This document shows positions 32,901-47,900 of a stretch of DNA of 64,000 nucleotides, piece after piece. Position 1 is the stretch's first letter, and each line of letters starts with the position of its first letter. The stretch comes from Daphnia pulex (taxonomy: Eukaryota; Arthropoda; Branchiopoda; Diplostraca; Daphniidae). Made by a program: the position numbers and the translations under genes. The notes beneath the pieces were generated by a model. It saw only the letters and a list, made by a program, of their open reading frames with translations, was not told the origin of the DNA and made no database searches. The stretch is from contig NC_060027.1 of NCBI RefSeq assembly GCF_021134715.1, forward strand, positions 3,286,001 to 3,350,000. The letters are read 5' to 3'.

Positions 32901-35900
32901 CAACTCTAATTCTACTTCGGCCAGTCTCTGCTCCAGCACGATACTCACCAGTTGGCAGGCCACTTTCGATTTGCTGTTGCCCAGACTGTCCTTCTTCTTC
33001 TGGTTGGCTGGACTCCTCTCCGGCTGCTCCTGATCCAGCGGATCAATCGCGGTTTCCTCTTCTTCGATGGCGTCGACCGGCAGGAGAGGGACAATGTCCG
33101 GCATGGGCAGAACTTGCTCCTCCATGGGGATTTCGCGCTCCACCATCTCCCTGGCCAGCTGCAAGGCCAGCCGCTCGTCGCCGACGTGCTCGTTGAGACT
33201 CCACGAGCGCTGGGTCGATCCACGCCGGATCTCGCTGGACGACGACAATTTTATGTCCTTCATTCGCGTCTCCGGATGGGCCGACAAGTTCTCAATATTG
33301 AGAGCCACGCTGGCAAACGAGTCGCTCAGCGCCCGCTTCAGGAGGCCGTGAGCAAAGCGGAAAACGGCCGCGTTGCGTCCGTTCTGTTGCCCAGATTCTC
33401 CGCTCTTTGGATCTTCCAGCCAGTGACTAAATTGGTCGTAGAGCTCATCCAGTTCTGTAAGTGTCAAATGGAACTTTGAAATTATTATTTGACAAGTGGG
33501 ACGGGCCATTGGTTTGTTATACCTGAACTGAATTCCGTACTAAAACTGTAGCGGGACGAATCCTTGGATGAAGAAGACGAATCCTTGGGCACGCTGCGGC
33601 TGTTGCTCCGGGGTCCTCGCCGCTCGCGGAAGTGATCCAGCCAACGCTTCTCACGCTCCAGGCCGTCTCCGCTGAACGAATCCTCTTCGTTGTGACTGTC
33701 CAGAGCGAATCCGCGCGATTCCGGACGCCGATCCCTGTGGAAAATTAATGTTAACATTAAGGGTGATGGATTAAAAAAAATTTCGATGGATTTTTACTCC
33801 GGGCTACTGTCCGACTCGGTGCTCTGACTCCTTGACTTGTTATCCTCACGTCCGTCTTTGTTCGAATCTCCGGCGCTGTGTCGCTGCTGCAATCGGTTGA
33901 TGAGAGCCGGACGCATTTCGTCCTCGTCCAGGCTGGTGTTGGCGCTGCGGAACTCTTCCGTCGAGCTGTTGAGCTCGTCGTCTTGAGAGTGACAGCTGGC
34001 GTAGACGGAGCCGGCCTTTCTGGCCGCCACCGACGACGGAAGCTTTGACAAATCCGGCGGTCCATCCTTTACTTTGGCCGGCTGCTGCTGCTGCTGCGTC
34101 AGGATCTGCTTGACGACAGTGGCTTTGGCCAAGGTCAGCGGGGCGTTCCGACCTCCGCCGTAGAGCAAAGTCGGTTGAGTGGCAGCCGCCGCCGCCGCCG
34201 GCCGTCCGCGGTCCGTTTCATCGCCCGGCAAATGAGACTGAAGATCTTGACTGGGCATCGACGGGCAGAGGCTCGGTCTGGGCGACGAAGGATCGCCCGA
34301 TGAGGCCACCAAAGTCGTGCTGCGGGTCAAATCCGCCCAATCTTGACTAATCGTGTGATCTGGGCCGGCAGCAAATCAAAATAAAACAAATAGAAATGAC
34401 AAAGTCACGATGACCGATGCCAAATGTTGTACCAATGATCGTGCTGGCCTGTCGACTGCTCGGCGAAGAGTCCCTGGAGGCGCCGACGGGCGGCAGCCGC
34501 TGCTGTAATTGCTCCTGCGGCTGCTGCTGCTGCTGCTGCTGCTCTAATCCAGCCACCGCTGCATCCGGATAATGTTGGCTAAATCCCAAGTAAGCCTTGT
34601 TGAGCTCACGCAGGACGTTGTCCTCCTCGTACTGGCGGATTGGCAAGTCGCTGTAATCTTCGGCGTCAATCAGACACATGGGCGTCTGCGTCAGTGTCAC
34701 CTACGTATCAATATCGGGGGCCCGGCCAATCCAAAGAATTAGCCCAAACGTCACTCACAATTTCAAACGAGTTTGAAAATGGCAGTTTCTTAAACAAGTC
34801 AATCTTTCTGGATTGGATGGCCCTGGAGTAGTACATACTGTATCTCTTTTATATTCACGAAGAAAAAAGAGAAAGAAAAAATGATGACATAATCATAGCG
34901 AGTCGATTGGCCAGCCACAACTGGGCGCACATCAGTCCATCTGGCAGTATCCATGTCGAATCTATGCAAATAACGTCTATTCAACTTCACGGGGAATCAA
35001 AAAGGGTAAGAAGCGAGAGTCTAAATCGTACTACATGTGACGGTTATCGCCATTGTTCTATTGAGCTCGGCAACCGAGTTATTCTATTAAGACGTGCAGA
35101 CATTCAACGAAAAAGAAAAAACGGGAAATCGGCAACCGGGCAACATTCAAGTTGGCGGCTGGCGCGTCCAGTTGGCTATATAACCAAGGCCTTATAAGGG
35201 GCGGGACTGTTTCTTTTTCTTTCTTTCTATCTCATCTCTCAACTGTTGATTCTCTTTTTTTTTTTTCATGGATCTATTCGAGTTTCTTTTTTTTTTTTTA
35301 AAAGATCGCCGCCCGCCTTCAAAGACGCTCCACTGATCAAGGAGGCGTTTCTTATCCGTCCAGTCTTCTTCTTCTCGAGATGCCGCAGCTTTTTTTTTCC
35401 CCTCTATCCAGCGGAGCAGCTCTATTATATACACGACGCTGCTGCCGACGTCTGCTGCTGCTGCTTCTCTCGGCCGTCGCATTCACGCGTGATTTATGAT
35501 TTACGACAGCCATTCGCTTTTTTTCTTTTCTTCGCCAACTTTTTCTCACGCGTATCTTTTCAGCGCGAAAATATATATTTTTCAGAGTTGACGGATCGGC
35601 GCCGGAATTTCTCCCATCGACTGGCGTGTGACGTCAAAAGTCACCAACACCAAGTCACTTCCAACAGACGACCAGCTTTCTCCTCGTAAATCAATCAACT
35701 TGGAATAGATGTCTCTTTTTTTCTCTCTCTTTGGAGTATCAATTGAAACTGTAGCTGGGCCACAGCCATCTGCTGTGACCAGCTGGGAAAAAAGCCAACC
35801 AGCGACGGCCAGCGGAATTCCCTCCTTTTCCGTGTCGAAAAGAAAAAGAATTGCGGCGACCCCGGACCAACTTCTTCTTCTTCTTCGGTTTCCCAATGTT

Positions 35901-38900
35901 CACAGGGCAACGGACATTCCAAACAGACGACGAATAAGGGAAAAAGGATAGTCGTTCCAGCGTTCAAAAGGTTACAGAGACCCCGCCCGATGAGACGAAT
36001 GGAGGAAAAGAAACAAAAGATGGAACGGGGGGCTAAAAAATCATCGACAGAAAAATTGTGAAAAGTCACCTGTTGGATCGGCGTTGTCGTCGATGTCGTC
36101 GTCGTTTTGGTGGTGGCAGTTTGTTGGCCGGCAGCAGCAGCCGCTTCAAAGACGGCTTTGTTTTTCAGGTCATGAATAATGGAGTAGGTGCAGAGTCCGC
36201 TGGCCGTGATGGCCTCGTTGTCTTCCAGCGATTCCACATAAGGCAAGAGGGAGAGCAGCTCGGGATGACTGCTAAATGCTGCGCACTCCTTTCGGGACGG
36301 ACGGAACCACACGGACGGGCGGCCAAAGAGAAAGAAAACAACAACAGAAAACCAACAAAGTGAAAATATGAATCGACTTTGAGCTAAGCGGTAGTACAGT
36401 AAATTCAAATTATAAAAAAAATAAGAGAGAAAAGCGCGCCAAATACAAAACTCTAATTTGGTTGAACTAAAACAAAAAAAAGAATCAAAATGAAATAGTT
36501 CCACTCGGAAAAAATTAAGAGATGTGCCATGTCGAAAGAATTAAAAAACCTGGGCCAAATGATATGCGCTGGAAACGGTCGTGTTCCGGCTCGCCGTGCC
36601 CAGTTTGTGTGTGTGTTGAATTGAGACAAGTTCTTCCCTTGTGTGTATGTTTGCTGCTTTGTTGCACACACGGCAGACAACCGAAAATGAATCATCCGCC
36701 CATTTTTCTTTCTAGCAGAGACTTTGATTGCGTTTTAGTTGGAATTTTTTGGTGGATTTTGTTTTGTTTGGTTCTTTTGGAACAAAAAAAAAAGAAACCC
36801 TCTGCTGGGCTACTGAATTTCAATAGGGGGGAAATCTCGCACCGGGCCGTCCCTCTCTCAACTGTTTTTTTTTTGTTTTCTATTTTAACATTTTTTGGGG
36901 GGGTTTCATGAATAAAGATGACGTTAGACTTATACACACGCAACGTAAAGGATCTACACTACACATGCTTTTATTGTTCTTCCTCCTCCTCTTTTGAAAG
37001 CTGTTGATGATGATGCTGCTGCTGCCCAGTCTGACCGCCACCCACCCACCTTTTCTTTTTTGAAAACTGAAAAATAAAAATCTAAAAATTTTCCCCCTTT
37101 CCATCTACGAATGACTTGGAAGAAAAACCAAATCATTCCCGCCGCCCTCGGATAATATGGATGAATCGTGGGATGGAAAACAGAGTCATTTGGCACGGAA
37201 TTATACAACAACAGCGAGACCGGCGGGGGACCAGTCCAGCAGCTGCAGAGCCCCGTAACGTTGTTTTCTTATGGGTTTTTTTCATGTTGCCCAGTGCCAA
37301 AAGGTAAAGACAAAAATTGTCTAAGACGATAGAGCACGTGCGGAATGGAAGGTCGGCGGCCATTCGGGATAAGGAAAAGGCCGGGCCCCGCAACTTGAAT
37401 ACAAAAGAACGTCGCCGGACAAATATGGACACAGCCATGCCTCTCAGAAATGGCAGCACTACTACATACAAGAAATCTGATGAGGTGTTTGGCGAGATGT
37501 GAACAGATTCACTTCCAACATGTTCAATTTCTTGTGCGTGTGTCTTTACCTGGGAAGTGCCGTCGTCGAGGAAAGTTCCGCCAATCCGGCGGCTGGCGAA
37601 GCAAACGCGAATTCCGGCCGGCGGCTCAGTCGACTGGCCGACGGTTGGCCGATTGTTGTTGTTGTTGTTGGACAGCGACGACGACAGGTCCGACGACGGA
37701 TACTCGACGCGTCCGTCGTGACGTACCACCAGCGGGCACAGCGGGCGTCGGCACTGCAGCCACTCCTCCAGCGTGCACCACTCCCGACCCGACATGACCT
37801 GACCTCGTGAGGAAAAATGGAAAAAGAGCAACAACAAACATCAAATAATAAATAAAAACAGGGCCGTTATACTCGTCGTGTAACACACCATCACATTGTA
37901 AATAATCAGCATTTGTAATCGAATGGTTCAAAAGAAAAATTCGGCGCAAATCTTTCACACGATCCACACGCCCCGTGAGCGAGCGGACGGGATCGAATAA
38001 TCCTACACACACCCATCTTGATTTACATGACTATTGTTGGGTTGTTGTGTTGTTGTTTTACTTTTTTGGGGTTTGTAACGGCGCTGGCCCGCCACATTTA
38101 AATGTAAATATCGATATCACCGCATATATGAACACACACTACTATATGAATTACTGATGACTTTTAACTTGATAATTCTTCGTTCGGACAGTTGGAAATA
38201 TGGGAGAGAGAGAGGTTGAACCCTCCTTTAATTGAATCTCGAATGTTTTACGATCGACGGTTCGATTATCTCTCCGACTCCATCCGAAACTCCACACGAA
38301 ACTAGTCGGTTGGGCGCGCGCGCGCGAAAAATACAAAAATTCAAAAATAAGAAAAGAAAAAAAAGGAATTTTGTTTTTTTACACAATGTGAATGGCTGCA
38401 TTGATCACGTCCAGTCATCCAATTAGGAATGAATGCGAATGGTTGAATCAGTGGCCATATTGGGGATGGGAGAGAGAACAAAAAGAAGAGGGGGGTGGGC
38501 ATTTCGGATTATAACGTTATTGTTATTTATTTATCTTCTTCTTCTTTGGTGGAAAAGTTGACGGTCTTTTTTTATTTTTTGTTTCTGCGCTGGCCTCGTC
38601 GAATTTTGGCCGTTTGTTCCTCCTGGGAGGACAAGACAAAAGAACCCAGAAACGACTGTGGCAAATGCGAACGAAAAAAAATTCCTCCTGCTGGCCGACG
38701 TAGTAATTGAAAATGTTTGGAGAAATCCAAATAGGGAAATTCCCCCAACGAGGAATTTCGAGTGATGTGTCTATTTTTTCTTATCTATTTCCTTTTGTTC
38801 AAAAACAAAAAAAATTTTTAAAAATCATCATCCAACACTATAATAGCTGGGCAATCATTAAACAACGTAGGTTATCTGGCGGAGAATATACAAGTTGAGA

Positions 38901-41900
38901 GTCTGCGTGATGGTATAAAAAGGTTCATCGGGTCTTGGGTATAACAAGCCAACGAGTAAAAGGTGCCCGGCTCTCTTTCATCTCCTGTTTTTGTTTGTTG
39001 ATGGACAGAAGAAAAAAAGAAATCGCTGGCCATCATTTCATCCCGCATCAGAGCTAACAGAGTTTGACTCCCCCCCTGGAGCCGCGCGGTACATTTTCCC
39101 TTTTTTTTTTTAAATAAAATAAAAATAAAATTCGCTCCGTTTTGTTTGTTTTAATTTTCTTTTGTTTTCTACCAGCTGGAACTTGTCTATTTCAATCGCT
39201 GGGTCACGTCAAACGAAAAGATACGCATCTCGCTCGCGCTCAGGGGGGGACAAACATCGTCGTCGCATCTCCCCGTGTATACGTGACGAGCCTACGGGAC
39301 TAACCGACCACAAGGAAAAATAAAATCAAAATAACTCGGCGACGAAAAAGAGAATCGAAAAAATGTTGAATTTCCAAACTAAGAAAGAAGAAAAATAGTT
39401 GGGACAACAGAGCAGCTAGCCAACCTTGCCTATAACGTGTGGCCAGTCCAGTCCCGGCCAAACATGGACGTGATTTTTCCGTCATCAACGGCGGCGGCTG
39501 CAGCGGGAGGAAACGGTAAACCAGACAAAACCTAATGGGGATGTAACAATAGCGAGAAGAAGCCAAAAAATAATAGGAGGGAGGAAAAACTGGTCATTCG
39601 ACTCTTTTTTTTTTTTTTTCGCGGGTTGGCCCGGGATGATGATGAAGCAACACACAACCAATCATCCCCCCAACGCTGATTAGGCAGTTGTCAAAGTTCT
39701 TTTTTTATAAGTTGACGAATTCCGTCCAATCTTTTATTTTTAATTCAAACATTATTCATTTAATTTCTTTGTGTTTTTTTAGCCCAAAGCTTTTGCCGAA
39801 TCGACCGGTCCTGGTCCTGGAAGAAATTGTTGCAACAGGTGTGCAGCTATCCATGGAAAGAGATGATGATGCATTCGTAATAATCCCATCAAACGACAGG
39901 AATGGCAGAGCGAGCAAGAGAAAGAGATGTCTAGAATGCTACTTTTCTGAAGACTGGCGTCTGTAGCTGTGGGCCATTTTCCAATGATGTCCACGTCGGA
40001 GCAAAGTGACTGGTGCTGGCCCCGAAAGGCGAATATGCCAACCAAGATAGAACCAGTCCTCCTCCTCTTTCATTATAGACGGGGCTCCTGCCTATACACT
40101 ATCCATACACACACACACAACGTATTATATAGCCCATATAATATATGGTGTGATATAGGCTCTTCTTTTAAAAAAGAAAACATTTTACAAAACAAAATCT
40201 TAAAAAGACAAAAAAATAAAATTCTTGTTTTTTAAAAAAAGGCAACGCATTCCTTTTCAACGAGTTCCATAGTGACCGAGCCTGTGGGAAAGATATGGAC
40301 AGCCATGCTTCACAGTATGTGTGTGTGTGTTATTTATACAAAGAAGAAAAAAAGGAGAGAAAGAAAGAGAGACCTGGCTAGGCGCTAGAGAGATCCGGGA
40401 TTGCGATCAAGGATGGCATCATTGACTAGATAAATGCACCATCTATGGACACACACACGGGCTAAAAAAACCAGTTGACATGGCCCGAGCTCTTTTCTTT
40501 CTCTATCTCTCTCTCGCGTTCGTTGGTTCGTTCGTTCGTTTCTCCTATTATGAAATCTCTTTCCCCTTTGGACTATTGTCTCCTTTTCTCTCTCTCTCGC
40601 TCGCCATAAAGCCGATGGAATGGATAGACTCTGAGTAAATACGTGTGTCTTTCACATTCCCTCGGCTAGACTCTCTCTCGAGAGAGATAGAGCGCTATAT
40701 AACGTCTATAAATATGAAAAAAAGAGTGATCGATACCATATTTGCCAGATCATCATGAATAAACAATATGATACTACATCTCTGGGGCTAGAGAAAAGAA
40801 TTCTTTTTAGAGATAGAAATAGTTGGAATGGTTTTTTTTCTTTTTGATGTGGTGTGTGTGTGTGTGTGTGTGTCGGTATTGTCTCTCTCACCTGCCTGGC
40901 AAAGGTCACGTGTCCCTCGGGCGGACGTTCGTTGAGTCGCTGGAAGTAGTGCAAGACGGAGCGCAGCTTGGCCCGCTGCGATCGCCTGGATGAGACGATA
41001 ACCAACAAAACACACACAAAAAATTAAATAAAAAAAGGAATTAGGAATAAAACAAAACAAAATAAGAATTCTAGTACACACGGTTGCTGGCGCACAGTTG
41101 GCAAACACAATAGCTATACACGACGACTAATCATTTCGTCTAACTAAGATTTGATTCTCTTTTTAGTTCTTTTTTTTTCTTTTCTCGGTTGTTATTATGA
41201 TTCCCTCGACCTTTATTGGCTATAACACGCAGAAGAAAAACAAAATATATATACATATAATAGTATCGATGGCAGATTTCGGGATTTGTTCGGGAGACTT
41301 GATTGCTTTTTATTTTTTGGTTTTGGTTTTGGCCGGCAATCATAAATCACGACCAGAGTTTTGGGATGCTGTTTTGTGTGTGTGTGTGTGTGTTGGAAGA
41401 GATAAATGGAACTTTTTTTTTACAATCTCTCACAAGAAAAACAACGACGATTACATGGGCCGGGTAATTTTCTCCAGACACCATTTATAGCCGCGTCTAT
41501 TTTTTTTTTTTTTTTTTTTCGTGAGTGTGTGTGTGTGTGTCTATACGCTAGTCGCCAGCAATAAGGAACGAACAAAGATTAGACCGTCACACATGCACGG
41601 AAAAAGCTATTCATCATCCGCAAAGGGGATTTCTATGCAGCTGCATATTTTTTCAGTATACATAATATAACCGAGGGAATAAGAAAAAAACATGAACAAA
41701 CCACATAACCCGCTCACTCATCATCATATTTCGCTCTTCATTTCTTTTTTTTTCGTTGGGGGGATTTGTGCGCGTTTTTTAAATATAAATAATGAACTAC
41801 ATACGTGGTCAAAGTACCTCAAATGTTTGTTTCTGTCTGAATTATTCTTTTTATTTTCAAATTTTATAATTTGTGAAATATATTGAGTTAAACATTTCTT

Positions 41901-44900
41901 ACCTGTGCAGGTGCTGGAAGAAATGGCCGGCAAAGTTGAAATCCTGCAGAGTCGGGTGGGTCTTGAGAGTCCGTCGCGGGAAAGTGGAGAAGAAGGCGTG
42001 GGCCACCAACGAGGCCGCAAATCGCCTATCAATCTCCACTCGATCGCCTGGCCCAACAAAATGAATCAAATCCAGTCAAATTTGATCACAAATCTTTTTT
42101 CTTTTTTTTCTTTGATATAATCTTCGGGAGTGGGGCGTGAAAGAATTGTGCGTCGATAATAATCCCAGGATCTCACAGCGAAAGAAACAAAACAACAAAA
42201 CGAAATCACACAGAAAAACAACAAAAAAACCAACAGCCTCAGAATTTTTCTTCCTTTTCTATAGGAAAAACGCGAAAAACACGACCGTCTCGGACGATGA
42301 AACAGTGTCGACTGATCTCTTTTTTGTGTGTATGCGCTCCCAGTCCCGCTGCTGCTGCTGCTGCTGCCACTTTGTTAAAGAAAAGAAAAAAGAGAGAGAG
42401 AGAAGGGGCGCTCTCTGGCGTGTCTCTTATAAGGGCATCCGAAAAGGAAAGAAAGAAAAAAGGAGGAAAAATAAGAGAAAAAAGAAGTATAAAAATGGTG
42501 GGCAGCCCAACGTATCGTAGAGAGAGAGAGAGCAAAGCTCCACGCCATAAATTCCCTTTTGCCTGTTTGGGTTGTCCCGTGCAAAAAAGTTCCGAGGAAG
42601 GAACGAACTTTCGTGTCCTATAAAAATTTGTGTGATCAGTCGGGAGAGACTACTCCTACCTACCTTTACCCCCATTCGGCCCGAAATCGGTTTTGAATTT
42701 TTGACTTTTCCCGCCGTTGTCGTCTCCGTTCACTCCCGTTTTCAAATTTTTCCTCGTTTTTATTATTCACGTCCTTCGTGATCATTTTGAAAAATGCGCC
42801 AAAAAAAAGGGAAAATATTTGCGGGAAAATGTCGCCCTTAAAGAAAAAGAGATACACACACATATTTTGGTCGCTCGTGCTCTTTTTCTTCACGAGACAT
42901 AATCAGCGTTGAGCCACGCGCGTTCGTGGGCGCCAGTGTCCGTCCCTCATTTGCTTACGTAACCGCATCCCCCCCGCCAACCAAAGGAGTGAGACTCGCC
43001 CCGTTCTTTTCAGTTTCTGCAACGGGTAGAATACAGAGGAGAGCAGCCGTAATGTGGGTCACATTTTTTCGTTTGTAACTCCGCGCGCGCCAGTTGGTCG
43101 CCAATGTTTGTCAGCATTGACATTGGAATGTTTGTTTCATTCTCTCTCCCGTTTTCTTCTTTCCATCACTGTTCAAGTTCTTTCTCTCTCTCATTCCCGA
43201 AAAACCGTCTGGTTTTCATCTTTCATCACTATATAAAGTGGGGTCCCCCCCACCACCACTATCACTATCACGGCTCTCCTGCTGGCCAATGCTGACGCAT
43301 TATCTACTACTCCCGGCCACCCCAGTTTCTTGATTTCGCTAACCAGTTTCACAATTTTTATTTTTGTTTTGTTTCTTTCACGATTTTATTTTTTGTTTCT
43401 TTCACAGAGTATTTTGCAATCCGTTGGCTTTCCAGGTGGTCGTCCCTGTGGGTTGCCGAAACCCTTTTTTGTTTCATTTCCTTTTTAGAGATGATGGAAG
43501 AAGAAACAATCGACGGTCATAAAAATAATTCAGAAAAAATATGTACACGGACCCTGAAACCCCGTGCGCAATCAACCGTTCGTGTCATTTCTTCATAGAT
43601 TCTGATCTATACGCAGGCGCATTCATTTCTTATATTTTCCATCAGAAGCCCCTTTTTTTTAAAAAAAAAAAGTAGCTAGAGCTCTTCTCTTAGCTGCGTG
43701 TGCGTGAGTTCGTTCGGGTCCGTGCGCTTAGACATTTTTCTCATTACAAACAACCACACGGCTCCTACTTTTTTAAAAAAAGATGATAAGAGGTGGTCCT
43801 TTTTTCTTCCGAAAAGTTCAACGTTTTCAATGGCCTTTACATGTTATAAAAATACAGCCAGACTTTAGGAAAGCTATATCACATCATTTTCTATTTTTCT
43901 ATTTTCAATTGAGGGGGCCACACCAAAAAAATCGCTGCAACAGGAGGGAGACAAGTTGAACATCGGGGTGGGCGGATGCTTTTGATTGAGAAAAAAAGGA
44001 CTCAACATGGCAACTAGAGTTGGCCATGTATAGGACAACTGGCCCAGGATAATCTCTAAAGGAGAAAAATGAAAAATCAAATTCACGGCGAGTCTGCGTG
44101 ACTAATAGTCATCGCCCCGTTACGCAAAAATCAAAAGTGGGATGACAAATCCGTCCCGTCTACCAGAAAAATATAAAATGGAAAGTCTAGTCCCGTTTTT
44201 TTTAGTAGCCTGGGCGACGAAATGTTTTAGGTACCTAGAAACAAAAATAATCGACCAGCTTCTTATTTCTCGAAATTTATATATTTATTTATAAGATGGG
44301 GGGCTTCTACTACTACTTATCAGTGGCATGTCTTTGTTTGTTGTTTTCTCGGGATTATTACGCACTGCTTCACGTGTAAATGGCGTGCGTGCAATCTTTG
44401 GTGGCTGCTGCCAGCGCAACTTTGCGTGAGTGGAGAGTTTTCAAAACTTGTGTGTATGTACACAGACTTTTTCTCGAGAGTTTTGTTTTGTTTTTTGGGC
44501 TTCTCTGATGGAAAATTGCCTTTTTTGAAACGGCGAGGGACTGGAGCGAGCACACGGCGACAACAACGACGACGACGACGACGACCCGAGAGTTCTAGTG
44601 GCGGATATTTACGATCTATCGTTAAGTCTACACACATCTCGTCGCCAGCACTACTGCTGCTGCTGCTGCAGCTGCTGCAATCAGCGTGAGAAGAAGAAGA
44701 AAAATTCCCGTTGATTGAAAACGGATAGTCCCGACTCGGATGGCCATACAACGTTTTTTTTTCCTCTCGACAGATAAGAATTCACTCCGCCCATCTCTCT
44801 CTACTCGACTCGTTTTTTATTCTTTTCGGCGGGAAATTCGATTCGAAAAAGATTCGCCTTCTCTTTTTTCGGCATTCGGAGAAGCTGTTAAACGGGAAAA

Positions 44901-47900
44901 CAAAAGAGAAACAGGTAAAAAAGAAAGAAAGAAAGAAAACGAGCTAGAGATATCCATTACCGAACGTCAATTATCGGTAAAGAAAAATTAGAGATTCCGT
45001 AACCGATGAAGATGAAACAGGATTGAAAACTACTGAACCTTAAACACAAAAATGCCAAATGTGGGCGAGGGAAGTGGGAGTCAACAGGTGGAATGGGCGG
45101 CCGGCTCCCGCTTCGACAGATATCCCCTGTCGTAATCATTGGGTTAGAAATCGACGAAGGTTATGTACAGGCAACAACCCGAAAAAAAAGTTACGACACG
45201 GACGAGAGTCGTCATCCACAACAACAACAACAACATCCCCCGACAACGAGAAGTTGCCAACATTATTATTATTATTATGCGCTGCTGCTGCCGCCGTCTT
45301 GGTTCTATAAAATTATCCAGAGGAAATGATTTTTAAATAAGAAAAGAAAACCCCGGGAAAAATAATACGCAACGTCGTAACAAAATGGAGAGTCGTAACA
45401 AGTTGTTGATGGATCGAGACGGCCATTTTGGTGCTGTATACGCTGGCGAATCGAAAACAACAACAACAACAACAACCAAAAAAATCACAAAGGATAAAGC
45501 GCTTGAACACGAAGAAAGAAAAAAAAAACAAACTGCACAGATGACGATTGTTGCGAGCGCGTCGGAATTTCCCATCGGCCGCAAACACACGTCGAGCTGG
45601 AAAAACCATCAGACTCACACCTTCTCCCGCTGTTATTTCTGATAAACATGTCCGTTTGGTTGCGCGTTTTTATTGCGATTGCGAATTCACTTTAGAGTTT
45701 GTCTCCGTCGTCTGCTCATTACCATTTCTTCGAAAATTCTATTCGACAAAAATCGTAAAAATCGTAAAAATTCAAAATAAGCGCTTCTTTTTCCCCGCTT
45801 GTCGTGGCTGCTGCTGCTGCAGCCTCTTATATATACTCCTCCCAAATGTATGGCACCATGTCTGGCCACATTAGCCGAGCCAAAAGGCGCTGATGCTGCC
45901 GGGAGAAAGTAGCTAATACACGGCGCGCAGCTATCGAAAAGGAAAAACAGCCACACGAACATTATAGCCAAAACGATGCCATTATATTAGAAGAAAAACG
46001 GCAGGGTCGCTTGTTGTGTCTGATTTTTATACTTAGAAAAATGTTGGGTTTTATTTTGTATTCGAGTGGGGGGGACTGCATCCACATCGGGAGACACTAA
46101 ACGACACCATGGAGTGTTATTGTCGTGCAAAAGTCGAGGAATAATATCGATGGAAAAACCGCAGCCGAACTTTGACGTCCAATAGAAAAAAGGATTGAGA
46201 GTGAGTGACTTTGATGGCCGATTGGCCGCACAAAAGAATCGGGAAAACATTTACAAAGAAAAAAAAAATAAATGATTTAATCATGATAAATGATTGGTCG
46301 TTGGAGTGAACTTGAAAATGCCGCCAGAATTTGAAAAATGGGGATTTATGATTTCGGCGCGCGCGCTCAACAATTGAAACTTGATGATGAAGTTTTTTTC
46401 TTTTTAAAATAAAAATAAATGAAAAGATTCAACGTCTTGTTAGATCTCGGTACGAGATTCTTGATTTTTACTCGGGCGCACCTGCTGCTTGTTTTGAATT
46501 TATTCACGAGCCAGCAGAGAGCCCCTGATTAGCAATTCCAATATGAGCTCGATATAATGCAACGACGCTATCGGAAGTCATCGATCAGCCAAAGTACAAG
46601 ACCCACCCCGAAAGGAGAAAAAGATAAAGAACCAGCACACAACACATTCGCTGATTATCTATTCAACATTATGTATAGAAGAACGAGCGCGCCATAGCAT
46701 CTATATGATGATGGCGACCAACAAGAAGAAGAAGAAGCTCAAAATCAATTTTTTTAAAAACAAAAAGGGCGTCCTCAGTTACCATCGGCTTGTAAAACTT
46801 AACCACAACAACAACAGCCAAAAAACAAAAAAGAGACAAAATAAATTTTTTAAAAAAGAAAGAAAGAAAAAGAAACCGGATCGAGAGAAAGATGATCGCG
46901 TCACGCCGACATTGCCAAATATAGGCCGGCCTGACTAACATAACACAAGGCGGCGAGAGCTTAGATTATTTATTTTTCTCCCCATTTCATTTCATAGTTC
47001 AAAGTCGCTAAAAAAAAATGAAATAACCGACCGGATTGACTCCATGAAAATATTCTTATTTTTCCGCCAGCCCCAAAAAAACAACTTTGCGACGAGCGTG
47101 TACGGAACGTGATGAAGAAAAGAAAGGACATGCAAGGAAAAGATAAAAACAAAATTCCCGGCTGCAAAAATAAAAAAACGGGCCACTAACCGAATAATAG
47201 ACGCCAAAAAGAAACATCTTTTCTGTTAAAGAGCTATAGCAAGCTAGCTGTAGCTTAGGTCTAGGATATGATGTACGGTTCATTGGCCCGATTGCTTAGA
47301 CAGTTTTTGGTGGTGGTGGTGGCCGGGTGGGCCTTATAAGGAAGCGCCGGATTTATTTGACTCTGGTCCGGGCACAGCTGTTTCGAAACGGAAGGGGCGG
47401 GTGTGGGCGAAATTTGGCCAAGGGTGCATGATGATTGCACACACATCACACACGGTGCACGCTAGAAAGGCTAGAGAAAACGGCAGCAGCCAATAAGAAT
47501 AAACGTTTTTTTTTCGCCGGGTTACATTCTCTCGTGAGTGTGTTGTGTGCCACGTCAGATTTTTTCGTCGAAAATGTCCAGCATCGCCAAACAACATTAC
47601 TATCGCTCTCTTATATCATCGCACACCTTCGGGCGCTTGGTAGACATTTTTTAGGGCGATCCTCGACTCTATTTTGTGTTTTTTTCACGGAGTCTCACGC
47701 TGGGCTCTCGCCAGTGATCCCCATCGTTTTTATTTCAATTAAGATTACGTCTCCCCTCGCTGAGAAGTTGGAAAACAACAAAAACCTTGAGTGTACAACT
47801 GGACTAACCCAATTGACTTTTCGTTTGTTTTTTACTAATCACAAAACTTAGCCCAACAATAAAACTACACATGTAATAACGAGATGGGAATCAATGGGGA

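Noticed and set aside
32952-33479. 175-codon plus-strand frame
   Set aside because: Antisense shadow of exon 10 of the PARG-like gene.
34500-34550. Possible CRISPR or other regular array from CTG repeats
   Set aside because: These are plain poly-Gln codon repeats in exon 7.
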